From positions 806,001 through 870,000 of the forward strand of contig NZ_JASGKQ010000003.1 in NCBI RefSeq assembly GCF_047654785.1: a stretch of 64,000 nucleotides of DNA. The letters are read 5' to 3'. The DNA comes from Pelomonas sp047654785. GTDB lineage: Bacteria > Pseudomonadota > Gammaproteobacteria > Burkholderiales > Burkholderiaceae_C. The position numbers and the translations under genes are program-made. Shown here piece after piece: positions 42,418-49,870 of this stretch. The stretch's first letter is position 1, and every line of letters begins with the position of its first letter. A model generated the notes under the pieces. That model had not been told where the DNA came from, ran no database searches, and was given only the letters and a program-made list of their open reading frames with translations.

Positions 42418-44517
42418 TCAGCCCAGCGTGCCCAGCACGGCGATCTCGCGCTGCTCCGGCACTTCGTTGTAGGACAGCACGGCCAGCCCCGGCGCGAACA
42501 GGCGTGCGTAGCGGGCCAGCAGCGGGCGGATCTGCGGCATCACCAGCAGCACCGGCGCGGCGCCCTGGGCCTTGAGCTGGTCGCGCGCGCCGGGCATGTG
42601 CAGCTGCAGCTGGGCCAGCAGCTGCGGGTCCACCGGGTAGCTGTCCAGCGGCACCTTGGCGTTGCCCTGGCGGGCCTGGTTCAGCGCGGCCAGCAGCAGG
42701 TTCTCCAGCTCGCCGCCGAGGTTGAAGACGCGCAGCGTGCCGGTGGGGCCGCCGAGCTGGCCCACCAGCTGGCGGCGCAGCGTGCAGCGCAGCTCGGCGG
42801 CCAGCAGGATGGGGTCCTTGGTGGTCTCGGCGTGCTCGACCAGCGTGCTGGCGATGGGCACGATGTCCTTGATGGACACGCCCTCGGCCAGCAGCAGGCG
42901 CAGCACCTTCAGCAGCTGGGCGTGGCTGTAGGCCTTGTCCAGCGCCGCGGCCAGCTTGGGCGCCTGCGCGGCCAGGCGCTCCTGCAGCGCGGTGATGTCG
43001 TCGAAGCGCAGCAGCTCGGGCAGCTGCTCGCGCACGACCTTGGCGAGGTGGGTGGCGATGGTGCTGGCCGCGTCCACGACCTGGTAGCCCAGGCCCAGCG
43101 CATGGGCCTTGTGCTGGGGCTCGATCCAGGTGACCGGCAGGCCGTAGGCGGGGTCGGTGCCGGGGATGCCGTCCAGCTCGCCGTAGACCTGCGGCGACGC
43201 GATGGCCATCAGCCGGTCGGCCTGCACCTCGGCCTGGGCCAGCACCTGGCCGTCCAGCAGCAGCGCGTACTGGCCGGGCCGCAGCGTCAGGTCGTCGCGC
43301 ACCTGGATGGGCGGCAGCAGCAGACCCATGCTCTCGCTCAGGGACTGGCGCATGCCGCGCACGCGCTGCTGCAGCGGCGCGCCCTGCTCGGGCGCGATCA
43401 GGCCCACCAGCTTGTAGCCCAGCGCCACGGCCAGCGGCTCGACGGCGGGCAGCGCGCGCCAGTCCAGCTCGGGCGGCTGGCCGGTCAGCAGCGCGGCCTC
43501 GACGGGCGCCGCCGGCTTGACCTCCTGCGCCGTGCGCTGCGCCATGCGCCAGCCGGCATAGGCGAGCACCGCCGCGAAGCCCAGGAAGGGCAGGGTGGGC
43601 ATGCCGGGGATCAGCGCCAGCGTCGTCATCACGCCGGCGGCGCTGTAGAGCACCTGCGGCGAGGCCAGCAGCTGCTGGCCGATCTGCGCCTCGAAGGCGC
43701 CGTCGGCGTCGCCCGAGTCGCTGACGCGGGTGACGATGATGGCCGCCGCGGCCGACAGCAGCAGCGCCGGGATCTGCGCGACCAGGCCGTCGCCGATGGT
43801 CAGCAGCGCGTAGGTGCGGAAGGCCTCGCCAAGGCTGAGGTCGTGCATCAGCGCGCCGATGGCGACGCCGCCGATCATGTTGATCAGCAGGATCAGGATG
43901 GACGCGATCGCGTCGCCGCGCACGAACTTGCTGGCGCCGTCCATCGCGCCGTAGAAGTCGGCCTCGGCGCCCACGTCCTTGCGGCGCTGCTGGGCCTTTT
44001 CCTGGTTGATGAGGCCGGCGTTCAGGTCGGCGTCGATGGCCATCTGCTTGCCGGGCAGCGCGTCCAGCGTGAAGCGGGCCGAGACCTCGGAGATGCGCTC
44101 AGCGCCCTTGGTGACGACGATGAAGTTCACCACCATCAGGATCACGAACACCACCAGGCCGACGACGAAGTTGCCGCCGATGACGACGTTGCCGAAGCTC
44201 TCGATGACCTGGCCGGCCGCGTGCGTGCCCTCGTGGCCGTGCAGCAGCACGACGCGCGTGGACGCCACGTTCAGCGACAGCCGCAGCAGCGTGGTGGCCA
44301 GGATGATGCTCGGGAACACCGAGAAGTCCAGCGGCCGCTTGCTGTTCACGCTGACGAGGATGACCACCAGCGCCAGCACGATGTTGAAGGTGAACAGCGC
44401 GTCCAGCAGCACCGGCGGCAGCGGCAGGATGACCATGCCGAGGATGGCCAGCAGGAACAGCGGCGCGGCGACGCGGTAGCGGCCCAGCTGGGCCTGGAGT
44501 CGGCTGAGGAAGTTCAT
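42418..44517 (-). CDS. flhA: Flagellar export gate protein FlhA
   Basis: The 699-residue protein is the main export gate of the flagellar type III secretion system. It has the N-terminal multi-span membrane part (to about residue 320) with the FHIPEP-type signature RLSLNVASTRVVLLHGHEG and KGAERISEVSARFTLDALPG, and a C-terminal cytosolic domain that binds chaperone-substrate complexes. It is last in the leftward fliM-fliN-fliP-fliQ-fliR-flhB-flhA run. Its ATG overlaps the flhB stop (ATGA). The gene is complete. Confidence 0.96.
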   Translation of the reverse strand: MNFLSRLQAQLGRYRVAAPLFLLAILGMVILPLPPVLLDALFTFNIVLALVVILVSVNSKRPLDFSVFPSIILATTLLRLSLNVASTRVVLLHGHEGTHAAGQVIESFGNVVIGGNFVVGLVVFVILMVVNFIVVTKGAERISEVSARFTLDALPGKQMAIDADLNAGLINQEKAQQRRKDVGAEADFYGAMDGASKFVRGDAIASILILLINMIGGVAIGALMHDLSLGEAFRTYALLTIGDGLVAQIPALLLSAAAAIIVTRVSDSGDADGAFEAQIGQQLLASPQVLYSAAGVMTTLALIPGMPTLPFLGFAAVLAYAGWRMAQRTAQEVKPAAPVEAALLTGQPPELDWRALPAVEPLAVALGYKLVGLIAPEQGAPLQQRVRGMRQSLSESMGLLLPPIQVRDDLTLRPGQYALLLDGQVLAQAEVQADRLMAIASPQVYGELDGIPGTDPAYGLPVTWIEPQHKAHALGLGYQVVDAASTIATHLAKVVREQLPELLRFDDITALQERLAAQAPKLAAALDKAYSHAQLLKVLRLLLAEGVSIKDIVPIASTLVEHAETTKDPILLAAELRCTLRRQLVGQLGGPTGTLRVFNLGGELENLLLAALNQARQGNAKVPLDSYPVDPQLLAQLQLHMPGARDQLKAQGAAPVLLVMPQIRPLLARYARLFAPGLAVLSYNEVPEQREIAVLGTLG

Positions 44518-45656
44518 GGGGTCTGCGGGTCCGAGAGCTGCGGGGGCACCGGCAAGTCGGTGGGCGGGCGCGGGGCGCTGCGGCGCTTGCCGGCCTGGAA
44601 GGCCTTGAGCTGCATCACGTAGCTCAGCACCTGGGCCACCGCCTGGTACAGCGAGGCCGGGATCTGCTGCTGCACCTGGGCGCTGTTGTAGAGGGCGCGC
44701 GCCAGCGGCGGCAGCGTCAGCGTCTGCACGCCGTGCTGGCGGGCCAGGTCGCGGATGTAGAAGGCCATCTCGTCCACGCCCTTGGCGACCACGAAGGGCG
44801 CCTCGGCGCGCTGCTCGTCATAGCGCAGCGCCACCGCGTAGTGCTCGGGGTTGACGATGACGACGTCGGCCTGCGGCACGGTCTTGCGCACGGCGCGCTG
44901 CGCGAGCGCGCGCTGCAGCTGGCGGACGCGCTGGCGCACCTCGGGCCGGCCCTCCTGCTGCTTGTGCTCCTCCTTGACCTCCTGCTTGCTCATGCGCTGG
45001 CCGCGCATGAAGAAGAAGTGCTGCAGCGGCGCGTCGACCAGCGCGAACAGCAGCAGCACGGCGGCCAGCGTCAGCAGCGCGTCCAGCATCAGGCCCGCGC
45101 CCTGGAGCAGGGCCTGGTCCAGGCTCAGGCCCTGCAGCGCCAGGTAGGCGGGCGCGAGGCTGCGGCTCATGTGCACCAGCAGCGCCAGCAGGCAGGCCAC
45201 CTTGCCGATGGAGATGGCCAGCTCGCTGTAGTGCTTGGCACTGACCAGCCGCCCCAGGTTGGACAGCGGCGACAGCCGGGAGAAGTCCGGCAGCCAGCGC
45301 GAGGTGCTGAACACCAGACCGCCCGGCACGACGGACGCCAGCAGCGCGGCGGCCGGCAGCACCAGCAGCGGCAGGCACATCTTGGCCAGCAGGGCCATCA
45401 CGTGGAAGAAGCTGGCCGACCAGACGTTGTCCTGCGCGCCGTCGGCCTCCAGCAGCGCGAAGCCGAGCGCGAACAGCTGGCGGAAGTCGTCCAGGTACAG
45501 CGGCATCAGCAGCGTGACCAGCTTGAAGCCCAGCAGCACGCCGACCGCCATGGACAGGTCGCGCGAGCGCGGCACCTGCCCCTTCTCGCGCGCCTTGCGC
45601 AGCTTCTGGTCCGACGGCTTCTCGGTCTTGTCGCCGCTGCTGGCGTTGTCAGACAT
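44514..45656 (-). CDS. flhB: Flagellar export switch protein FlhB
   Basis: The 380-residue protein has four membrane spans and a C-terminal autocleavage domain. The usual NPTH site is NPEH here (residues 269-272), so Asn269 and Pro270, which make the cleavage chemistry, and His272 are kept and Thr271 is Glu. FlhB controls the hook-to-filament export switch by binding FliK. The gene overlaps fliR by eight bases at its start. The same number of residues precede the motif as in Salmonella FlhB, so the rest is conserved. Confidence 0.94.
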   Translation of the reverse strand: MSDNASSGDKTEKPSDQKLRKAREKGQVPRSRDLSMAVGVLLGFKLVTLLMPLYLDDFRQLFALGFALLEADGAQDNVWSASFFHVMALLAKMCLPLLVLPAAALLASVVPGGLVFSTSRWLPDFSRLSPLSNLGRLVSAKHYSELAISIGKVACLLALLVHMSRSLAPAYLALQGLSLDQALLQGAGLMLDALLTLAAVLLLFALVDAPLQHFFFMRGQRMSKQEVKEEHKQQEGRPEVRQRVRQLQRALAQRAVRKTVPQADVVIVNPEHYAVALRYDEQRAEAPFVVAKGVDEMAFYIRDLARQHGVQTLTLPPLARALYNSAQVQQQIPASLYQAVAQVLSYVMQLKAFQAGKRRSAPRPPTDLPVPPQLSDPQTP

Positions 45657-46440
45657 GGCCGGCTCCGCCGCGCAGGCCCTGGCCCAGCAGGTCCAGCACG
45701 CGCTCGGTCAGGCGCAGGTAGTGGCCCGGCACGAAGCTGAGCATCTGCGACAGCATGAACAGGCCGAACAGCGTCACCACCGCGAAGCCCAGCGAGAACA
45801 GGTTGAGCGTCGGCGCGACGCGGTTCAGCAGCCCCAGGCCCATCTGCACGACGAAGGTGGACAGCACCACCGGCAGCGCCAGCAGCAGCGCGGCCGAGAA
45901 CATCCATGCCACGTTGTAGGCGACGGTCTCCAGCGAGATGGACAGCAGGCCCGAGCCCACCGGCCAGGCCTTGAAGCTCTGGCCCAGCACGCCCAGCAGC
46001 AGCAGGTGGCCGTCGACGCTGAAGAACACCAGCATGCACAGCACGCTGAGCAGCGCCGAGACCACGTCCGACGAGCTGCCGTTGAGCGGGTCGTTCATGA
46101 CGGCCATCGCCAGGCCCAGCTGCGACGACAGCAGATAGCCCAGCACCGTGATCGCCGCCATCGCCAGGTGGAAGGCCAGCCCCAGCACGAAGCCCAGCAC
46201 CGCCTGCTCGGCGGCCACGGCCACGCCCCGCAGCGACCAGGGGTCGATGCCGGCGACGGCGGTGCTCTGCGACACCGGCAGCAGCACGACGGCCAGCACC
46301 AGCGACAGCAGCACCCGCACGCTGACCGGCACCAGCGCCTCGCCGATCATCGGCGCGGCGCTGAACATCGCCATCGCGCGGCAGAACGGCCACCACAGCC
46401 CGGCCAGCAGCGTGAGCAACTGCGGGAAGAGCAGCTCCAT
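45649..46440 (-). CDS. fliR: Flagellar export apparatus protein FliR
   Basis: The 263-residue integral membrane protein is a component of the FliPQR core of the export gate. It has six hydrophobic spans, including CRAMAMFSAAPMIGEALVPVSVR and LSSQLGLAMAVMNDPLNGSSSDVV, the latter a conserved FliR pattern. The ATG at 46440 overlaps the last base of the fliQ stop, giving a coupled fliQ-fliR. Next gene is flhB. Complete. Confidence 0.94.
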   Translation of the reverse strand: MELLFPQLLTLLAGLWWPFCRAMAMFSAAPMIGEALVPVSVRVLLSLVLAVVLLPVSQSTAVAGIDPWSLRGVAVAAEQAVLGFVLGLAFHLAMAAITVLGYLLSSQLGLAMAVMNDPLNGSSSDVVSALLSVLCMLVFFSVDGHLLLLGVLGQSFKAWPVGSGLLSISLETVAYNVAWMFSAALLLALPVVLSTFVVQMGLGLLNRVAPTLNLFSLGFAVVTLFGLFMLSQMLSFVPGHYLRLTERVLDLLGQGLRGGAGHV

Positions 46441-46709
46441 CAGCCCACCAGCGAGGCGGCGCGCTCGAAGATCGAGACGCAGAAGTCCATCAGGTAGCCG
46501 ACGATCCAGCGCCCGGCGAGCGTCACCGCCAGCAGCGTCACCAGCAGCTTGGGCAGGAAGGACAGTGTCTGCTCGTTGATCTGCGTGGCCGCCTGGAACA
46601 GGCTCACCAGCAGCCCCACCAGCAGCCCCGGCAGCACCAGCACCAGCGCCAGCAGCATGACGAGGTGGACGGCCTCGCCCAGCAGGTCGACGGCGATTTC
46701 CGGGGTCAT
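46440..46709 (-). CDS. fliQ: Flagellar export apparatus protein FliQ
   Basis: The 89-residue protein has the two spans and the charged hairpin typical of FliQ, with SLFQAATQINEQTLSFLPKL as the family signature. FliQ subunits wrap the FliP-FliR core. ATG at 46709. It is separated from fliP by about 257 bases of repeat sequence, although fliP, fliQ and fliR are usually contiguous. It is otherwise normal. Confidence 0.95.
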   Translation of the reverse strand: MTPEIAVDLLGEAVHLVMLLALVLVLPGLLVGLLVSLFQAATQINEQTLSFLPKLLVTLLAVTLAGRWIVGYLMDFCVSIFERAASLVG

Positions 46710-46966
46710 GGATGGCCTGCCGCGTTGGTGTCCGGGTCTTGCGGGCCGAGCGCCGGGCCGCCCCAAGCCGGCCCGCGCTGGCGATGTGCTTGCGGCTCGA
46801 TGCCGCAAGCATCGCCGTCCCCTCGGGGGCTGAGGCCGGACACAGCGAGCCCAGTGGGCTCGCCGTGCCTGCCGAAGGGCAGCGGGCTGGCCCGCTGCGC
46901 GGTCTGCAAGACCGACCAGGCTCGCCCGCGTTCAGCGTGGCGAGATCGGGCGAGGGGCGGCCACAT
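46710..46966. repeat. Cassette of five consecutive hairpins between fliQ and fliP
   Basis: The 257-bp gap holds no convincing gene. It is packed with stem-loops: 46781-46815 (GCTTGCGGC/GCCGCAAGC plus GCGA/TCGC), 46845-46863 (GCGAGCCCA/TGGGCTCGC), 46869-46882 (CTGCC-GAAG-GGCAG), 46881-46896 (AGCGGG-CTGG-CCCGCT) and 46901-46913 (GGTC/GACC). Composite palindromes of this kind resemble REP/BIME-like dispersed elements of Burkholderiales. Insertion here splits fliP from fliQ. Dispersal in the genome cannot be seen from one window. Confidence 0.65.
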
Positions 46967-47722
46967 TCAGCTCACCACCCTCACGCTGGACACCAGCGTG
47001 TTGACCGTCAACGTCCAGCCGTCCACCAGCACGAACAGCAGCAGCTTCAGCGGCAGCGAGATCACCAGCGGGCTGAGCATCATCATGCCCATGGCCATCA
47101 GCACCGAGGCGACGACCAGGTCGATGACCAGGAAAGGGATGAACAGCATGCAGCCGATCTGGAACGCCGTCTTCAGCTCCGACAGCACGAAGGCCGACAG
47201 CTTGACCGGGAAGCTGTGCGGCGCGGGCTCGGCGGCGCCGTCCTCGCCGGCCAGCTTGGCCACCTGGGCCAGCGCGGTCTTGCTGGTCTGCGCGAGCATG
47301 AAGCGCGACAGCGGCGCCTCGGCGACCTGCAGCGCCTGCGTCAGCGTGATCTTGTCGGCGTCATAGGGCACGAAGGCCTGCTCCCAGATCTGCGTGCCGA
47401 TGGGCCGCATGACGAGCAGGGTCAGGATCAGCGCGACGCCGGTGATGAGGCGGTTGGGCAGGCCCTGCTGCAGGCCCAGCGCCTGGCGCAGCAGCGCCAG
47501 CACGATGACGAAGCGGGTGAAGCTGGTCATCATCAGCACCAGCGAGGGCAGCAGCCCCAGCAGGGTCATGATGATCAGGACCTGCGTCTTCACCGTGAAC
47601 TCGCCGGCCGCGCCGCCGGCCTGGACGCCGGCGATCTTCAGCGTCTGCGCCAGCGCCGGGTGGTGCAGCAGCGTCAGGCCCAGCCCCAGGCCCGCCGCGC
47701 CCAGCGCGCGCAGCGGCCTCAC
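46967..47722 (-). CDS. fliP: Flagellar export apparatus protein FliP
   Basis: The 251-residue protein starts with a signal peptide (to ALAQ, residue 26), normal for FliP. It has the conserved LVLMMTSFTRFVIVLALLRQALG, FMLAQTSK and GCMLFIPFLVIDLVVASVLMAMGMMM segments. It forms the pentameric core of the export gate. The start is GTG at 47722, inferred because it gives the signal peptide. fliO, normally just upstream, is missing: only 43 bases separate fliP from fliN. Confidence 0.94.
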   Translation of the reverse strand: MRPLRALGAAGLGLGLTLLHHPALAQTLKIAGVQAGGAAGEFTVKTQVLIIMTLLGLLPSLVLMMTSFTRFVIVLALLRQALGLQQGLPNRLITGVALILTLLVMRPIGTQIWEQAFVPYDADKITLTQALQVAEAPLSRFMLAQTSKTALAQVAKLAGEDGAAEPAPHSFPVKLSAFVLSELKTAFQIGCMLFIPFLVIDLVVASVLMAMGMMMLSPLVISLPLKLLLFVLVDGWTLTVNTLVSSVRVVS

Positions 47723-47765
47723 CGGCGCCCCCCGGGCGCGGCGCGCCGTCCCGCCGGGCGGGTGC

Positions 47766-48143
47766 TCATGACTGCAGCGAGTCCAGGTCCAGCCCGTCGA
47801 TCTCGACGATCTTCAGGCCGTAGTTCTCGCCGCTGACGACCACCTCGGCGCGGCCGATGGCGGTGCCGTTGACCTTGATGGTCAGCGGCTCGCCGGCCAG
47901 GCTGTCCAGCTCCACGACGCTGTCGGCCTGCAGGTGGGCCAGGTCGTACAGCGACAGCTTGGCCTCGCCCACCTCCAGCGTCAGCGTGACCGGGATCTTG
48001 CGCATCAGCTTGGGCAGGTCGCGTGCCGGCGCCGCCGGCACGGCCGGCTGGGCCGCGCCGGGCAGCGCCAGGTCCTGTTCGGGGAATTCATCCAGCAGCG
48101 CCTCGATGGCCTGGTTGTCGTTCATGTTCATCGGGGGGCTCAT
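47766..48143 (-). CDS. fliN: Flagellar motor switch protein FliN
   Basis: The 125-residue protein has a variable N terminus (residues 1-45) and a C-terminal SpoA domain with KIPVTLTLEVGEAKLSL, SVVELDSLAGEPLTIKVNGTAIGRAEVVV. FliN forms the bottom of the C-ring and binds FliH and export cargo. Start overlaps close to the fliM stop. Size is typical. Confidence 0.94.
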   Translation of the reverse strand: MSPPMNMNDNQAIEALLDEFPEQDLALPGAAQPAVPAAPARDLPKLMRKIPVTLTLEVGEAKLSLYDLAHLQADSVVELDSLAGEPLTIKVNGTAIGRAEVVVSGENYGLKIVEIDGLDLDSLQS

Positions 48144-48144
48144 G

Positions 48145-48957
48145 TCAGTCGGTGTCCGCGAAGGAGGTCAGGCACAGCTTGCCCTGGTGCTCGGCCACCG
48201 AGGCGGTGAACAGGCAGGAGCCGTCGACCAGCACCTGCGTGGCCTTGGGGTTCAGCCGCACGGGCACGAGGTCGCCGGGCCGCAGGTCCAGCAGCTCGCC
48301 CAGCGACAGGGTCTGCTGCAGCAGCCGGGCCTGCAGCTTCACGTCCAGCCGGCGCGCCAGCGCCTGCGGCGGCGGCGTGCGGGCGCGCGGCGCGCGCGGC
48401 GGCTGGCCGTCGGCCAGGCGGTGGAGCAGCCGGTCCATGCAGGCGCCGTCCAGGCCGATGAGGACGGTGCTGGACAAGTTCTGCCCGGGCTCGAGGATGG
48501 TGGCCCGCACGATCCAGCCACCGGGCGTCAGGCCCGAGTGCGGGCTGTGCTGCAGCGCGAGGTCCTCGGCGGGCAGGCCCAGGGCCTGCTGCACGCAGCC
48601 CAGCAGCTGGCGGCACAGCAGCGCCTGCAGGCGCGCCTCGGTGGCGGTCTGCTGGGCGTTCTCGGTCTCGGCCGGCGTGGCGCCGTAGCGGTGCGCCATC
48701 AGGCTCAGCACCAGGCTGCGCTCCAGCAGGCAGGCCAGGTGGCCGGCCGCGGCGCTGCCGACCAGCCAGCGCCCGGCGTCGCCCTGGCCCGGGGCGAGCG
48801 CCACCTCGCCGACCTGGTAGTGGGCGCGGTAGCGGCGGTTGTGCTGGCGCAGCAGCTCGCCCAGCGCCTCGCTCAGCTGCCCGGTGAACTGCGGCAGCAG
48901 GTGCACCGGCCGGCCCAGCGTGCGCGGGTCCAGGACGGTGGGGGTGGGGGTGCTCAT
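48145..48957 (-). CDS. fliM: Flagellar motor switch protein FliM, short lateral type
   Basis: The 270-residue protein is shorter than polar FliM proteins (about 330). It keeps the C-terminal SpoA domain (QTLSLGELLDLRPGDLVPVRL) and a CheC-like middle, but the N-terminal CheY-binding peptide (LSQxEIDALL type) is absent: the chain starts STPTPTVLDPRTLGRP. Loss of that peptide suggests that the motor is not switched by CheY-P in the usual way, which is inference. The ATG at 48957 begins the leftward fliMNPQR-flhBA operon. Confidence 0.85.
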   Translation of the reverse strand: MSTPTPTVLDPRTLGRPVHLLPQFTGQLSEALGELLRQHNRRYRAHYQVGEVALAPGQGDAGRWLVGSAAAGHLACLLERSLVLSLMAHRYGATPAETENAQQTATEARLQALLCRQLLGCVQQALGLPAEDLALQHSPHSGLTPGGWIVRATILEPGQNLSSTVLIGLDGACMDRLLHRLADGQPPRAPRARTPPPQALARRLDVKLQARLLQQTLSLGELLDLRPGDLVPVRLNPKATQVLVDGSCLFTASVAEHQGKLCLTSFADTD

Positions 48958-49318
48958 GGGCGGTGCGGGATGAATATCGGGGTGCGGCGGCCGGCGCATT
49001 ATGGCGGCGGCCTGCTGGGGGGTATTTCCGGGTGGGTGGATTCTGGCGAAATTTCGATGGGCCGGCAAAGGGTGGCGGCGTCCGGCGGGAAATTGCTTGC
49101 GGCTGCGGCGAGAAAAAAGTCACGCGGCGCGGCCCGGCGCCGATTTAAGCCGGCGTCGCCGGCGGTCGCCTTCGTCTTTGGAGCGGCGTGCGGCCCGGGG
49201 CCGGCGCCCGCTCGTGCGGGGAAGACGCCGGCCGCCGAGGCGCGGCGGGGCTCATGCTGCGCGTGCACAAAATCACGGCGGCCGCGGCGCCGTGCGCCGC
49301 GGCCCGGCCCGGGCTGGC

Positions 49319-49324
49319 TACAGT
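49319..49324 (+). promoter_or_regulatory. Possible -10 box for the riboswitch transcript
   Basis: TACAGT sits at the distance expected for a transcript starting near 49331, which is the first aptamer base. No consensus -35 is seen, so the promoter type is uncertain. The same TACAGT element occurs upstream of pirin. Confidence 0.35.
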
Positions 49325-49326
49325 CC

Positions 49327-49430
49327 ATCGCATCAGGGCACACCCGAACGAGAGTCGGGGTCGCAAAGCTTCCGGTCCACCATGCGCGGCGCAGGCCGTG
49401 CATCACGATAGCGGGGTTGCCAGGCCTGAG
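49327..49430 (+). ncRNA. Cyclic-di-GMP-I (GEMM-I) riboswitch aptamer upstream of fliE
   Basis: The sequence matches the GEMM-I architecture in order. The AGGGCACACC strand (49335-49344) is followed by a stem CCCGA/TCGGG with a GNRA tetraloop GAGA (49350-49353). Then comes the near-invariant GTCGCAAAGC (49360-49369), carrying the intercalating adenosine region, and CCGG. An 8-bp hairpin ATGCGCGG/CCGTGCAT follows (49382-49403), then the closing CGATAGCGGGGTTGCC (49406-49421). CCG (49372-49374) pairs with CGG (49412-49414). It faces fliE, 440 bases away. Binding of c-di-GMP is inferred from the conserved core. Confidence 0.9.
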
Positions 49431-49594
49431 TCCGCCGCGCCGCCCCGGTGCCGCGCTCCTGCCTGCCGGGTCGCTTGCCGCGGCCTGTCGTGACCCGCTG
49501 GCACTCGCCGGGTTCGCCGCCGACCCACCCGTTGGAGATTGCGACCATGCGCGAGCCGAACCGCTTCCCGTCCTTGCCCCGCCGGCCGCGCCGC

Positions 49595-49614
49595 GCCGGT
49601 TCTCCCGGCCTTTT
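49595..49614 (+). terminator. Candidate riboswitch expression-platform hairpin
   Basis: GCCGG (49595-49599) and CCGGC (49605-49609) pair across a 5-base loop TTCTC, followed by C and TTTT. It is a weak intrinsic-terminator shape, 165 bases after the aptamer and before fliE. It may mediate transcriptional control, but no alternative antiterminator pairing with the aptamer was established. Confidence 0.35.
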
Positions 49615-49673
49615 CCGGTCCTTTTCCGCGGCTTGCCCGGCCGCTGCCCCGGGTAGCATGGATTCGTCATATT

Positions 49674-49694
49674 GGCCTGAATAGTATTCAGGCC
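49674..49694 (+). promoter_or_regulatory. Perfect 21-bp palindrome upstream of fliE
   Basis: GGCCTGAATA and TATTCAGGCC are perfect inverted repeats around a single G. It is AT-centred in a GC-rich genome and lies 177 bp before fliE and 717 bp before fliM, so it may be the operator of a dimeric regulator acting on the flagellar cluster. Two GAATAAG copies at 49758 and 49785 repeat part of its core. Confidence 0.6.
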
Positions 49695-49801
49695 GTGAAT
49701 CGGGTGACGCGTCCTGGGGATGCCGGATGCGGCCCGGCCAAGGTTTCCGCCGGCATCGAATAAGAACCGCGGCGGGTCGATATTGAATAAGTCGGTAAAT
49801 A

Positions 49802-49818
49802 TGCCCCGAAGTGGGGCA
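49802..49818 (+). repeat. Hairpin in the fliE leader
   Basis: TGCCCC (49802-49807) and GGGGCA (49813-49818) form a perfect 6-bp stem with loop GAAGT, 52 bases before the fliE start. A TTTT follows 9 bases later. It may be part of the riboswitch output or simply leader structure. Confidence 0.45.
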
Positions 49819-49870
49819 GGGGATGGTTTTGCCCGGCGCAGGGCCAGCCTTTTGACGAGAAGGAATGAAA

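Larger units (their letters stand above)
48958..49870. promoter_or_regulatory. 913-bp divergent intergenic control region of the flagellar cluster
   Basis: No convincing coding gene lies here; the open frames are short and follow GC bias. From left to right it has a GC-rich part of about 350 bp without recognised motifs, a c-di-GMP-I aptamer (49327-49430) facing right, a small hairpin with T-run (49595-49614), a perfect 21-bp palindrome (49674-49694), two GAATAAG copies (49758 and 49785), a 6-bp hairpin (49802-49818), and the fliE ribosome site. The last 200 bp are noticeably AT-richer than the rest. Confidence 0.8.

Noticed and set aside
41641..44622. A 993-codon plus-strand frame opposite flhA and cysB
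   Set aside because: Translation is GC-driven low complexity (Q/R/A/H-rich), and flhA on the other strand is fully conserved.
46706..46966. An 86-codon minus-strand frame in the fliQ-fliP gap
   Set aside because: It runs across the tandem hairpins and has no family; the repeat interpretation explains the sequence.
49105..49150. Sigma-28-like AAAAAAGT ... GCCGATTT in the fliM-fliE gap
   Set aside because: Spacing between the two parts is 18 instead of about 11 bases, so it does not fit the FliA promoter.
49499..49520. Sigma-54-like TGGCAC element upstream of fliE
   Set aside because: The -12 GC is not at the right distance (GGGTTCGC), so the promoter class is not supported.
49448..49684. 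Short plus-strand frame (possible leader peptide, ATG at 49548) after the riboswitch
   Set aside because: It has a TTGGAG near the ATG, but its Arg/Pro-rich content follows GC bias and it spans the candidate platform hairpin. A leader peptide cannot be excluded but is not supported.
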